64,000 nucleotides of DNA, from assembly GCF_001522545.3 (NCBI RefSeq), contig NC_031769.1, positions 133,194,689 through 133,258,688 on the forward strand. Direction: 5' to 3'. Source of the DNA: Parus major. Taxonomy: Eukaryota > Chordata > Aves > Passeriformes > Paridae. Shown here in pieces: positions 1 to 13,664 of the stretch (position 1 is its first letter; every line of letters starts with the position of its first letter). The notes beneath the pieces are model-generated. The model searched no databases, was not told the DNA's origin, and saw only the letters and a program-made list of their open reading frames with translations. The translations under genes and the position numbers were made by a program.

Positions 1-3000
1 AAGAGAGCATAAATGGTTTATTGGATTGTTGTCCCTTATTTCTTTAAAATAAAGTACTCTAGGAAATCTCATTTTTCATTTGAACTCGTCTGAAAAGAAC
101 TTAGAGTAGGCAGGGATGAGGGAATTTGCTGTTACAAAAATGTTATGTGTAGTAATTAAAATGGTCCATTTGTTTCACTAAGTGACTGACAAGAATATAG
201 CATCTCTTTGATTATTTGCAGACCCACCATTTCATGATCATTTACTTAAGTGAAAAGTTTTGGCAGCCTTGTATCCCCTGGAAACCTACATGAGGAGATT
301 TGGATCATAGTTTTATTAACAGTGAGAAATAGTTTAGAGGTATTTTCTTCTTGCCCTCCCAATGGGATCTGCAGATATGGCTAAGGGACCTAGGGAAATT
401 CCTTATCTGATCATAGTATTCATAATACATAAAGTTCAGGTTCGCTTTTAGCATGCAATAACATGAGACAAAGTCAATATTGTTATTCAGATATGCTCTG
501 TTCTCTAAGTAGAATTAAAGAAATTCACTATGCTTGTTTATATTTTGACAATCTAGATCAATTATTTTTCTAGGTGTTGTATGAAGACATCCCATTGTAT
601 CTGCCATCTCGTTTAGGGCAAGATACAATTGATATGTAAAATACAAAATAAGTGGTAAAATTCTAAATATTGTACAGAATAATCAAATTAAACTATTGTG
701 TCAAATTTTTCTACTTTCTTTTTGCTATCAGCTGCACGCTAATCATTAAGATGCATCTAACAGATGGATTTGTATTCAGGAAGATTTGATCCATCATCAG
801 TGTCAGAGCAAGGCCTAATCTTTTTTTGCCATCTGTAACAATAATTATGTGCTGGTATCAATGATATACAAGATTGGCATTTCAAAATTATAGCAGATTT
901 ATTTCTAATAATTACTATGTCCAATACTTCACATTAATATTAAAAGGAAACATATGAACAACAGAAGTGAGTCCAGTAGTAGAAACTACCATAGCCACTG
1001 AAGCACAGTGTTTATTACTTACTCTGAAGGTGATTTTCAAATCCAATCAATCTTACCAATTCAAATATCCTGTTTTCTTTTCTCATATTTTCCTTTATTT
1101 TCGTTTCCTTTCCCTGTGAAGATGTAAGGGCATCCTATGTCAAAAAAGCTGTGCAATGCACTATGTAGAAAAGTATTACCTTTAATGAATTTTAGATTCC
1201 TTAGACTTCAGTTTCTTTACATATTTCACATTTTTAAGAGCTAGGAGAACAGAAGCTGCGAAAACTAAGTTTCTATTTAATTCTTTATATTATTTTATCT
1301 AGTGCCATAACAGGCTGTATTCTATAAGCAAAAAAGTCTTTGAATTTCTCTTTATATAACTGCTTTATAGCCTTATGTTTGATAATTTCATCATGCAATT
1401 CTAGTTCTCTTTTTATTCTGCATTATTCTTTTCTCTTTTTAAGATGAGGTGGCAAATTTCACATAAATTATCCCAAAAAAACCAAAATTAATTATATAAT
1501 GGCAATAATAAACATAGCAATGAATTGTGTAATGGTAATAATATTTTTTATAAAGTTTCCCAGTTGTTACAATCTCTAATGACTTAGGTTATCCTTCATC
1601 TGATTCCTGTCTAATGTCTTGAACAAAGGTCCTCACTCACATACTTGCAGTGACATCAGATTCTCTAAACATTCCTAGTGCTGTTCACTTTAGACTCTTC
1701 TAAAGTGCTTCAGTTTTTCCCTATAGTATTGTTATATATTTATCAGCATTGAAATCCAACTGCAATAGCATAGTGAAGCACTGACTTCATTTACTCCAGT
1801 ACTTTATCAGTCTGAATTTTTTTTACCCTCCTCCGCCTGACTTACCAAAATCCTTCTCATCTACTGTTGTATTTCTTTCTACCAAATATTTTCTACTTTA
1901 TCTCAGTGTCACTTCACCTTCCTCATAAAACCAATGACAGTAATACAGAAATTAGTGAACTTCTTTAATACTTCCTTTTTCAGAAAGAAAAGGCCTCTTG
2001 AAATAAGATTTCCTTTGGGAATTGGTAGAAAAGAGAAAGCCATGGTAAGAAGCTTAGGAAAAAAATATTTTGTGAGGTTATAAATATTGGTGAATGTGTC
2101 TAGAAAAAGAAAGCTGTTGACCAGAACAGACAAGCTTGACACCCACTTCAAGTTTTCAGAGCCTCACTTTGGCATTGTCTTCTTTGGTAAACTCTTGTTC
2201 CCAGCCTTAACTTGTTATTTTTCTTTGTGGGTATAGAATTTGCCAACTCAAATCCTGTTCTGTTTAATAATTGTCTTCAAGATCTTTGAACTCAGAAAGA
2301 AGACCTTAAACTCAAAGAGGAAGTCACTTACCATGATGGACTTCTGTAAAAAGTTTTTTTTTCTTCAGTGACCAGAGCTTTTTCTTCAGTAAACCAGAAG
2401 GGAGGTAGAAAAGCAGATTTCATGTCCACTGGAACGTGCTTATGACAGTCACATTGAGTTTCTAACCACAGAGTTAAAGCAGTCTTTAAGAGAACCAGGA
2501 AAAACTGCAGACTACCTCAGTAAAATTCTCATTAGAGAGAAAGGAATTAATTTTTCCAGCCAGCTGGAGAGGCAAAAAAAGACATTTTTGGAAACTGATG
2601 TTAACTGCTCATCCAGTGTCAATGAGGAGTCTGAGCTCAGAGGCTTTGCATTGTTTTTATGAATGGTAGCTGTATTTCTTTAGTAAAAGGTGGAAACAAA
2701 TTTTTTTGACCAGATATTCAAGGATTTTTCCTTTTCTGGTCAGTATTATTTCACTATTTCCTAGGTTCAACTCACCAGTGGAAAATTACTTTTGGCATTC
2801 TGATAGTCCAAAAGCAAGGAAGCCAGAGTCCATCAGCTGACATAACCTGGTAATTTCCTTTCCTCTACTGATTACTAGTACAGGCAGCCAGCAATGTCAG
2901 TCATTATGTACTTTTCAGTTAGGTGCATTAATATAAATTGCCAGCTGGTGCCCAGTCCTCTTCACAAGCTTTTGACACATCCCACTAACAGCAACCATGG

Positions 3001-3929
3001 CTTAGAAGTTGCAAGTGGGGGACATAGAGATTTGAACCTATTACCTGTTAAAACAAGAAGATGTGATGGGTAGAATTGAAATCCACTCTCTGATCTAGGG
3101 CTGTCAGTTCAGGGTTGGACCTTTCCTTTAGTCAAGAAAAAACATATTTTACATGAAACACAGAAAGAAAAAGAAAGGAGACATTCACAACAATATTTTT
3201 ACACCTCCAGCTTTCAAAGAAGGTAGCCATGGTAAATAAACAAATCAATATAATGAAAATTATACCTGGTACGATTCTCATATTGGAAGCCTCTCTATTT
3301 TTAGGAAAATATGACAAAATATCTCCAAATATAAAAAATAATTTCTTTCTAGTCTTTGGAAGATGTCAACTCCATTAGACATCTCTTGATTAGTTCATCA
3401 CTATGAATTTGTTTTCAGATTTGAGGCTAAGTTGCACTGACCTCCCACATTCACATCTCCTAGAAATTTGCCCTATGTCTGTTCTTAATCCTGTGCTGTT
3501 TCCAAGTAGCAAATGATGTTATGTTTTATGTGTTGGGGTTTTTTTATTCAAAATGAAGTGTTGAAACCTACTACAGTAGGGGTTTTTTCACAGCACAATA
3601 ATGGAAGTATGTGTTACATGGCAAGGGGTACGCTGGGAAGGTATATGAGTGCATTTGAGATCGAAAAGTTTTGTAATAAACAAGGAAATATGGATAAAAG
3701 TTCAATATCTGCTGCAGACATGAAAATGCTGCCTGTTGGGGGTGGTCTTGGGCTCAGGCTTTATCCACAAGTCATGCCAAGACTATGTCTCAGAGAAATT
3801 AGTCACCATTAGTGACTAGACAGTATGTAGAAGCATGACAACAAGGAATATAGATAGCTGACTGTTTATTTTTCTGTCTCACTGTTTTCTATTTAGCAAC
3901 ATAAATACAGGTTTTCTGAGGAATTTAGG
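1..3929. other. Unannotated AT-rich intergenic DNA
   Basis: No gene, RNA gene or recognisable repeat is seen. Open frames are under 100 codons, lie on both strands and show no domain, signal peptide or conserved motif that I recognise. The longest (3513-3812, +) has an unremarkable composition. A small imperfect tandem duplication of about 22 bases built on 'ttcttcagt' and 'accag' sits near 2352-2398. The stretch could be intronic or intergenic. Confidence 0.6.
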
Positions 3930-5140
3930 ACTTGGGAGGAATGCAGACACTCTGTCTGGGCATGTAGGAATGAGATGAACGAAAGCCCGAATGGAATTGG
4001 ATTTGACTAAGATTGTCAAAGAGATCAAAATGGGATTCTAAAAGTATATAGGTGACAAAAGTTAGACTAGAAAAAATATGAGTATTGCTGAAGAAAAAGC
4101 CAAGGTACTGAATGCTTGCTTCATTTCAGTCTTTGCTAGTAAGACCAGTCTTTAGGAATCCCAGGTCCAAGAAACACAGGGGAAAGCCTGGAACAAGGAA
4201 TATGTACCCATGGTAGGAGAGGATCGGGATAGGGAATACTTAAGCAAATGGACTTTGATGGAACACTCACAGGTCATGAAGCACGTCATTGCAAGGCCAC
4301 TCTCAATAATCTTCAAACAATCATGATTAGAAGTGCCTGAGGACTGGCAGAAAAGAAGCAACACTCATCATCAAGCAGGGCAAGAAGGAGGATCTGGGAA
4401 ATTACAGGCTCATGAAGAAGAATGGACAGGATGGGGAGAGGGTGAGGTGAACTGAAAACCAACCAGGCTGAGACGATGAGGATCAGTAGCACAAAGTCCA
4501 GTTTACACCAGTAATTGGTGTAGCCCAGGGGTGAACACTGGGTCCAGTCCTGTTTAACACCTTCATTAATGATCAGCATTCTGGGGCAGAGGGTATCCTC
4601 ATCAAGTTTGCCGATGACATAAAATTAGTAAGAGTTGCTGGTATGCCAGAGGGTCCTGCTGCTGTCCAGAATGAGCTCAGCTGGAGGGAGACATAGGCTG
4701 ACAAGAATCTCATGAAGTTCAAAAAGGGCCACAAAGGTAATTAAGAGACAGAAGCATCTCTTCTGTGAGAGCAGGCTGAGAGAGCCAGGACTGTTCAGCA
4801 AAGACTCAAGAGGGATCTCATCCATGTGTCTGAAGGGAGGGTACAGGGGATGGAACCAGGCTCTTTCCATTGCTCCCCGTGGCAGGACCAGAGGCAGTGG
4901 ACACACACTGAAGCACAAAAGGTTTCCCTTGAACATAGGAAACACTATTTTACTGTGACAGTGTCTAAGCACTGGCACAGGTCAGTCAGAGGCCTGTGGA
5001 GTCTCGCTCCTTGGGATATTTAAAAGCTGTCTGGATTTAATCCTGGGCAACTGTGTCATGTGCCTGAGCAGGTGTGTAGGACCAGGTGACTTCCAGAGCT
5101 CTCTTCCTCAATCTCAACCATTCTGTGAGTCTTTGACTCT
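3930..5140 (+). mobile_element. CR1 LINE fragment, internally deleted, 3' end present
   Basis: The strand reads through recognisable CR1 ORF2 landmarks in the expected order. These are the pre-RT linker ('ctgtctgggcatgtaggaat' near 3952), the 'ggaatcccaggtcc' segment near 4155, the PGNYRP-like block ('gatctgggaaattacaggct' near 4391), the LDPVLFNIFIND-like block near 4535-4570, and the FADD catalytic-core-like block ('tttgccgatgacataaaatt' at 4607-4626). The conserved C-terminal stretch ('ggctctttccattgctcccc') follows, with the CR1 terminal region near 5090-5135. Between the PGNYRP-like and FIND-like blocks only about 130 bases remain, much less than an intact reverse transcriptase needs, so part of the RT is deleted. 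Frames are broken by stops and indels. It is an old, dead, 5'-truncated copy. Confidence 0.9.
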
Positions 5141-8100
5141 AGACCAGATCCCCCATCTGTAGTACAAGACAGCTACCTCAATGTCAGCCTTGAAAGCAAG
5201 ATAAATTTTAAAAGATCAAATAGTAAAGTTCACATATAGAAAAAAAAACTCAATTAATAATTTAGGTTTGGTTAGGTTTTTTTAGCACACTGTTGAGTAC
5301 TAAATGTAAGTAGAGCATAGGGTAGTAGTTCAACATTGGCATGAAAATTGTCATAGCAATAAGTTTTGCCTCTGAAATAAACCAGGAGTGCCTGTTAGCT
5401 CTCTCTGACTGAAGAGTTAGATCTTCAGACACAGAAGGTTTAGACAACTATTCAGATAGGTCACAGGATGTCACAGTGTTTTGATCCACTGCCCAGTACA
5501 AGGCAGTCCCTGATCAAACTGAGGTCAGCATCACAGTACTAGTGTAACACATTATAAAGAGTATGCGCAGAGGTTTTGTCTATTCCTACTATTACATATG
5601 ATATTTTAAAGAACATCTTTATTTATGGGGACCTAAACCTGACTCATTCACTAGGTTTTAATGAAATCATATTACTATCCTCTAGTCACAGCTGATTTCT
5701 GTTGCATTATGTACAACTGCCTGGAGAATTGGCTGACTGCTGGGAAGAAAGTATGTTATATATTTCCCTGAAGTGTCACAATAATGAAGTCTAGATATTC
5801 TTTTATGATTTCACTGCTCTTTCAACCTCTCATTAAATGTAATTTAGGAGTGAAACTTCTTTTTATAGGTAGTCATTCTCTCTAATTAAGTCACTCTCTC
5901 CTCCTCCAGATTTTCAGAGGCTGCCATTTATTTTCTCCTAAAAATGTCATGTTTTTGGAGACTGTCATCCTAGTCTAATCTTAAAGAACTTTTCTTGTTT
6001 TGAAGAATCAGGGCACCAAGAAATCAGCAATAGTAGGTTTTTGGTCAATTTATTTATTAGTTTTGTTTGCCATGCTGATAATTGGTAGTTTGTTATTTGC
6101 AAATGTAGTGATAAAGCCAGCAGTGCCTTTTGCCTAAAAAGACTAGACTTTTGGATACATTGTAATACTGTCTTTTTAAAAAATACCAATTTTTATAAGA
6201 GCTAGAAGCCACAATAGTCATCTTTAGGAATGGTTAATACTAAGTCTTAAGAGTAACTGAAATGAAGCTGAGGATTTTGTTAATATTTATGTAATGATTG
6301 ATTTTTCAGTTGACACCAAGAACCAGTCATGATCTCCAAATTTATAATAGTGTGTTCCTGACCTAAAGAACTGAACATTGAAAGTCAGAGCTGTAATTGA
6401 TCTGCATCTGGAAGGAAACAGTTGAACTCACTGGAGTTTAAGAGCAAGGTATTGCCTTTATATCAGAAATTTTTTCTTAGTGAGCACCACAGAGCTATTA
6501 TGATTTCTGCAAGCCAAAACTTTAGACTAGGCTCCACAGCAAATATTCTAATTTTTTACAGAAGAATGACAGTATGGTTTTACTCTGGGAAAAATAATTT
6601 GGAATCTTGTTTTAAAAAGGAATGCTTTTTAAAAAAAATTTTAGAATCAGTCCTGCTGCGTGTGGGATAGGCAGTGGTGTGGATCTCAGTCTTAGTGATG
6701 GTGTAAACTAATGAGCTGTAAACAGAGAGGCACATTAAATCATAGCATGAACATGTAGAAGTTACAGGTGACCTCTAGACTATAGTGAATAGAGAAACAA
6801 GTTTGCTGTGTGCTACAGAGAGATTAGACAGCTATGTCCCTGTGAGACCTGGTTAGGAACACAATGTTTTCCCATGAAAAAATGCTGAATTGTTAGAAGA
6901 ATGACATATGCTGTAGGAATGCATCCATGTCATTATCTTCCCCTTGGAAAGGAGAGAAACCCTGTTTTGTGACAGCTTATAGACCTTCTCTGCAATTGCC
7001 CCAGCTCCCGAAGCAGCTGGGTTGATTGACATTCAGGAATCATAAACCACCTCCTTGGAAATCTGCGTGCCACAGAAATCCCAGCTCCCCAACACAGCTG
7101 GGCTTTCACGGTTCATAGCCCTTAATATACTTCATCCTGCTCCAGGAACAAGTTCCTCTGGGTCTCAATAGTTTCTAAATCACAGCCCTCATATGTTTTA
7201 TTTTTTACATTTTAAAATATGTCTTGAAAAGTCTGAATCAAAGCTCTGGACAACATTTTAAATGCTCCACTTTAATTTCTACTTTGAAGTATCTCATCTG
7301 TTTTAATAAATTTTGACATCTTGAATCAATGTGCAAAACTGCTCCGTTTTAATATCAAATAAGAGAAGAAATGCTTGGAGCAAGAAAGTAAGGTGGTCAT
7401 TCACTACAGGTTACAGTAACAGCTGTTTCATTACTGCAGAAAATGCAGCCAAGCCTCCATAATAAAAACAGATGTCCCTGTAAAGTGTGATGAGGACTCT
7501 TCTAATTTTCTAGTTCAAAGTCTTAAAGCTTTCTATGAAACCTCTAAAGAAAAGGCACTCTGAAGAGAGATAACATAAACGTTATGTTAGAGCTATTTTT
7601 TCTGCAATAGGATTCAAAAACGTTTAAAAAATGAGAGTAATTAAGTAAATTAATTTAAAATAAAGTATAATATAAAATCAAAAATTGAATATATAAGATT
7701 AATAAAATAAGAATAAAACCAGATTTTAGGTATTAAATTATTTCTTAAATATAAAAATTTACATTTTTACAGGGATTCCAAATACAATTTACAATTTTTT
7801 GAAATAAATATTTTAGCTAGTCTGAAATTTAATTCATAATGAAATCATTTTGCCACAGAGACTTTTGTAATTTTTTGATTTCCTTTCAAATTCAAATAGA
7901 GGAAAATGTCAAATCCCCTAGCAATGGATTTTTCTGCCTTAGCCCATTTCTGTTTGCAAGCACCAAAAGACTTTCTTTAACTGCACTGTGAGAATGTATT
8001 TTTTTTGGCAGTCTCAAGACCAAGGAGATAGTCTTTGCAGATATCAATTAAGATGGCTTCTATTTCAGTCTACAGTGTATTTCCAGCATATGTCTGCCAC

Positions 8101-11100
8101 CAGGATGCCTGTCCAGTATGTCTCATTCCTTCGGGATTTAGTGTTACTATTTGCAAAGTACTTTTAGAAAGAAGCACATAGGAAGCAGATTGAATAAGAG
8201 TGGAATGAACTCAGAGAAACTAGATAGATTAGTGAATCATCAACAACTAAATGTAAAATAAAAGTAACATTTTATAAACTGAAGGTCTTTGCAGGAACAT
8301 TATGCATGTTAATTAAAAACTTACCATGTATTTAATTAAGAAGATTTTTTTCCATATAAGAATTAAGCATCTGTCATGAAATTTCTGTGCAGATGTACAG
8401 GTACAACTGTAGCCAGAAAGTGTAAACTGCAAAGGTCTGACACCCCATCTGTCCTCAGCAATGTTCCCTACCTACCCTCATAGGGAAAGCACAAGTCCCA
8501 TTCTTCAGCATATGTGAAAATTTAATTTTATATCTTTAAAACTCAGATAGCTGGAGATGCAGTTATGAATTTTAAGCAGATAATGGTGTTTTTGCCCAGA
8601 CTGATATCCTGGGTTACTCAATTTGTTTGTTAAAAAAATGAAAATAAAATAGAGAGAAAATTCTGATTAGTGCGTGTTTTATTTTAAGAATAAAAAATAA
8701 TAATCTATATTTCATTTTAAACTGTACATTTTTAAAATAAAATCCTTGCCTTATTGGGAAATCACATTTATATAAATTTTCGGGTTGTTAGCATTTTGAT
8801 AACTATTCCAATATTTTTATAAAATACATAATAATAATGTGAAACCTTCAATGGAAATAATTATGGAAGTGACTTCTAAAAAAAAAAAAAGTAAAATAGA
8901 CTTTCATTTGAAACACTTTAACAAGATTTGATTTTTACACCTACTTGGAAAAATACTGTATCCATTTTTCACCTGCAGACCTCTTGAGCCAAAGTTAAAA
9001 TACAGTAAAGGTTCTGAGCTGCCTGCTCTATTTTTTTATTTTTTTATAAGTATAAATTAAATGCTGGGATGTATAATTTTCCTTAGGGTGTGAGAATTTT
9101 TGGGAAAGGTATTTTCAGAGACTACTGCATACTCAGCTGTAGCAGAAACACTGAACTCTGCTAGTTTTAAACCTGTGGTCATTAGAGTAATGATCATGAC
9201 TTTGAAAGTCAGACTGTTGAGCTGCACCACCTCCCAACACCTATTTTGCCTTTAGGCCAATAAAGCTGGAGTGCTGTTAGGTCCCTCTTTTATTTCTTGT
9301 GCTCATAAAGATGCACATTTGTCATTTATTTACCACATCAAAGTTCCTAGAAGAATCATTTAAACCCGGTGTCCTGGTTTGAATGAAGTCTTCCATGCCT
9401 CCCTGGTGCCATAAACCCTGCTGCAAATTGTGCCAATCCTGAGTGCAGCAGTTTCAATACAATATCCTGTTTTCCAGAGCCCCTTACAAAGTCTGGGAAA
9501 GAATGATGACTCCTTTACAGGCTAGTGACACTCTCTTTCCCCTGAAGCCTTTATTTTCTCCTCAGAAGAAATTTCATGCTCTAAAGCATGCCTTGCCATA
9601 ATTTCCTGGAAGCCAGCCGCATCCAACAGGTTAAAACCTTTCAAAATTTTCCAGTCTGCAGGATTTTTTAAAGAATAGGAATAGCTCAAGTATGATGTGG
9701 GTCCAAACGCAGAGTTTAAAACACTAAAAATATCTAAAAATAGTGCTTAAGAGCAGTGGAGAAATGTTTCCATGCCTCAATCTCCAGATTCACCATGGTA
9801 TAGAGGTTTATACCATATCCTGTTGATTTGTATGTGCAACAATTGAAAAGATATTTGAGGTCTTGATGGAAGAAAATGCAGATTTGAGGAATACATTGAA
9901 AAACCCAGTAAAACTACAGCTATCGGACTGCAGCAAACCCTGATCCGCAGGGAGAGAGATCAGTGTACCCCACCTCACAAATCAGGGAGTGCAGAATTAT
10001 TAAAATATCCTTGTGGCTTCTTTTAGTGTGTTTGTTGAAGCTTTTAATGCCAGGACTCACTTATTATTTACAGCAACACGGAGGGTCCACTGCCATGACA
10101 GAACTGGGAAGTTTGGAGTGCCATCATATATTTTTTTGTCTTTTATGCCTGCACCTCATTTGCTCACTATGCAAAAAGCATCCCTCGTTGCTCACAGTTG
10201 TCATCAAAGCTCCCCTTTTGTCCTCCTGCACTTACTGCCCTGCAGGCCTCCTCCCTTCATTGCAGCTCAGCAATTTGTTTCTATAAAACAGTCTTCTTGG
10301 AAGGTTTTCGGTCTGCCATAACTTCTAAATCACAAGAACATGGTCATAAAAATCTTTCTGTCACCAGTGTGGGTTAAAGAGGTTCTACTGCTCCAGTAAA
10401 AGAGGAAGAGAGAGAAGCAAGCTCACAACTTTGGTGCATGAGTTATGTAGCCCCTGCTCATCCCCATCAAAATACTTGGCCACCTCAGTATTAATTTCAT
10501 CTAAACATCAATCTGATTAGAAAATCATACCTCTCAAGACTTAGTTTTCATTAGCTGTTGCTCATAACTTGATTTGATGGAGAGAAATGAGCCAGATTTT
10601 CACTATACCATCTCTTAGATAATGATGGGATGCCATGACATATAGCCATTTGATGAATATATTTCCAAAAGACAAGAAAGAAACCCTTGACATAAAAAAA
10701 ATTTCTTTTAAAGAGGTCCTGGGAAACACTCTGGACACAGATTCAGAGATGGAGTGTCATGATCTATCATATATTTATTTCAGAAAGACAGTTAACTTTT
10801 GGAAATAAAATGCAACAACCATTTGAAATAACATTTGCTAAATTCCACTAATATTATTACTCTCCATCTGAAAACAGGTTAATCATGTCCATGCATTTCA
10901 CCCAACCATTACCTATCTCTGTTACAGGAGAGAAACAGTAGATGGAAAAAATAAACACTGCTAATTGCAGGTTTAACTTTTGCCATATATTTTGTTCACT
11001 TCATGCCAGGTTTCAAGTCCCATTCGTTCATACCTCCAAGTGTATACGCACAATCACAAGCTGCAAGTAATATGTATCTCACAAAAAGAAAATGAATCCA

Positions 11101-12887
11101 TATTTTTGTTCTTGTTCAAATATTACAAACACAGTAACATTAAAACACATATATCATTACATTTTATTAGGCAAGAAGCACCTCAGCATTTAGCACTTAA
11201 ATCTTCAGCTCTAAACATTTCTAAAGAAAAAATTCTTCATGCATGTCATGTGTTTGTCAGATAACTAAAAATCTGTAAAGAGCACCATTGAATCCTTCAA
11301 AAGCTGTGCAATAATGTATAATTCGTCTGTGTTTGTAAAGCAAAAAACAATCAATCAGCCTCACATTTCAGAGGATACTTCCCATATATTTTCATACGGT
11401 CTTTAATAGCAACCAAAACTTATTTCTTATCCTACTGAGTACTGCTGAGGCAGCTGCAGAGAGACAGTGAAAGGCTGTTTGTAGAAACAGCAGATTATTT
11501 TTCTTTCTCTGGGTAAGCTAACATTTTAATTCTTTTACTCCTCCAAGTTATTTTTGGCTGAGCCGACAGAATCAGCCATTGTGACGAAGTCTGATCCCAC
11601 AGCCCTCTGTTGTTGTAAATGATAGCCCCAGTTTTCATTTTCTCTGCAAGAAAGACTTTAACAAAAAATTCCCCTAGAAAGCCTCATCCCCACTCAGCTA
11701 TGCCTATTGTTATCCAGATATTGAATTTTCTACACACCTCAAAGCCATTCTTTGCATCTTTAATAACTAGGAAATTTTGATCACCATAAAATAATGAATG
11801 CAGGGCTCTGATTTCTCATCATTCACTGGTTAATCACATGCATACATCTCTCCAGCTCATATCTGTACTTCTAGTGTCTAGGGGGAAGCACACCTCTAAG
11901 CTCACTGAAAATGAGAAAAAAGCCATTGGAGGGGACATACCATAATCACAGTAAATCAAAATAGATTATGTGCAGTTTGCTACCAGAGCATTAGTCATCA
12001 GAAGTAAATTGCTGTATTTTGGGTGACAGATGGAGTCTGTAATTTTTTGGACTAATAATTGTGAAGTGCACAGCAACATTCCTGGTGTCTGACAAAACCT
12101 GCTCAGGCCAGCCCTCCAGAGATGCTCAGGGAGAGGCACACAGCCATGTCCACCTCCACCAGCTTCAGCACTAGAGAGATTACGAACTGCTTCTCTGGGA
12201 GAACATTTGTGACTTCATGTATGGAGACTCATGTGTGGTGATGAACTGGAAATGTTTAAACCAGGGCTTCTAAAACTGGCAGATGTGTGTGCTGCTTCCA
12301 GACAAGCACAGTTAGTAGTGATGGATATCTTTAACGCTGCCAAGATCCAGCTGGGACAGGTTCTCAAAAGTACAGAGGGAAGATAGATTATGTTTTCTTC
12401 TACTGAGTCTCTCACTTACAATGCAAAAAACCTCAAATCTCTGGTGTTTCAAACTATAATAAGACTTGATTTTAAGGTGGAATATATTTTGAAAGGTTTA
12501 AGAGAAGTGAAGAGCACCATACAGTCCCTCTTCTTAACTTAGTACACCTCTAGTGCTGAGAACCAGAGCCACAAACAAAATATTACAGAACTTACATAAA
12601 ATATTGAAGGTGTAAATTTAGTTTTACTAAATCTCCCTGAAAGATATTTTATATCAGTATGTTTTTATTTGAGAAATATATTTCTATTTATTTAATATAT
12701 TTCTTGCTAAATTTGATTGAAGTTTTCTCTGAGCAAGTGGAGCTTGTAGTTGACAAGAGTACTACTGCCATAAAGAATCACTAGATCACACATTTCAAAA
12801 CAGCAGTATAATCTCTGAGGTATGTTTTAACCTCTTCTCTTATTAATGTTAAGATTTTGTTTTACATTTTACCTTAATAAATTACTG
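5141..12887. other. Unannotated AT-rich intergenic DNA
   Basis: No gene is supported. Very AT-rich parts include 7600-7850 and 8640-8930. A GC-richer island at about 6950-7150 carries two similar 'cagctccc..cagctggg' blocks about 85 bases apart and a PBX-like 'tgattgacat' at 7023-7032. A small set of nested hairpins lies at 9175-9230 and is listed separately. Two overlapping open frames at 9963-10321 (about 100 codons each, adjacent frames) have the low-complexity look of chance frames in a C/T-rich strand. Confidence 0.55.
9175..9230. other. tRNA-like nested hairpins, possible decayed tRNA-derived SINE head
   Basis: A 5' 'gtggt' is matched by a 3' 'accac' at 9226-9230. They enclose a perfect tcatta/taatga hairpin with loop 'gag' and then a 'tgac-tttgaaa-gtca' arm with a seven-base loop. 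This resembles acceptor, D and anticodon arms, but the T arm is missing. The span of 56 bases is about 17 short of a normal tRNA, so it is not a functional tRNA gene. The text 'actttgaaagtcagactg' is loosely reminiscent of the tRNA-derived head of old vertebrate SINEs such as MIR. That relation is an inference from memory. Confidence 0.2.
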
Positions 12888-13022
12888 AGTCTCCTTTATT
12901 TTTCTTCTTTTTTTCTTCTTTTCCCCTTTAGGAATATGTCAGTTCTGTGCTGCATGCAACAGGAATGGGGTGTATCAGCAGCCCTGATGTGACAAGAGTG
13001 TTAAACCCCACAGCATGCTAAT
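12888..13022 (+). other. Candidate splice acceptor followed by a short open exon-like segment
   Basis: A pyrimidine-rich run of about 38 bases (12893-12930) ends in 'cccctttag' at 12931, an excellent 3' splice-site context. A possible branch-point 'ttactga' lies just upstream. From 12932 the frame starting GAA TAT GTC stays open for 29 codons and ends at TAA (13019-13021). The residues (EYVSSVLHATG...) are mixed and protein-like, but I do not recognise them. It could be a terminal or cryptic exon of a gene or lncRNA, or a chance pyrimidine tract. No transcript support is visible. Confidence 0.2.
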
Positions 13023-13664
13023 GCAAAACCAACAAGAGTAAAAGCAGGAGTGGAAAACAGAAAAATAGAAAAAAAACACAGTAAGAGAATATGCATTTCT
13101 GGATGTCTGTAATATTACAAGAACTCTCTTGGAACACAGAGATAGGTATCCAAGTATTTATCACATGTGAAATGTAGGCAAAACATAGACTTTTTTCAGC
13201 ACTCAACCCAATGCCTTTGTTCAAGTGATTTCCATAGCCTTAGCTTCAGCAGTATAATTATTCAACTAAACTATTAGCAGGAGTAAAAAAGACAAAAATG
13301 ATAAAAGTTTATTTTAACTAGTAGAATATCTGTATAAATCAGTGAAATATCTAATTTTTTAAGGAGAGTCATTTGGGAAGTATTTCACTTGTATCAAAGA
13401 GGATCCCAAAGGCTTGAAACCTTAGCACCAGGCAAAGTGCAGAGACCTAAGTGAGGGAAACAAAGATGCTTTACTGTTAAACACTCATTGTGTAATGAGC
13501 CACACAAAAATCTTACTCTTTCTAGAAAAATATTTTCACTTCAATTACTACTTGAAGTAAGCAAAATAATTTCATAGTAGTGTCAATACAAAGTGTAGAC
13601 TTACTGGATGTACCTTCTGTGTTACAGTTCTGCGAAGTGTTCAGGCCAAAATACAATGAATACT

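Noticed and set aside
4625..5023. Open frames of 117 codons (-) and 65 codons (+) over the first CR1
   Set aside because: Both lie inside the CR1 element; the long one is antisense to its ORF2 C-terminus, so it is a shadow.
9963..10321. Two overlapping 100-codon frames as a possible gene
   Set aside because: They are adjacent frames of the same Cys/Leu-rich stretch with no domain or signal that decides between them; they look like chance.
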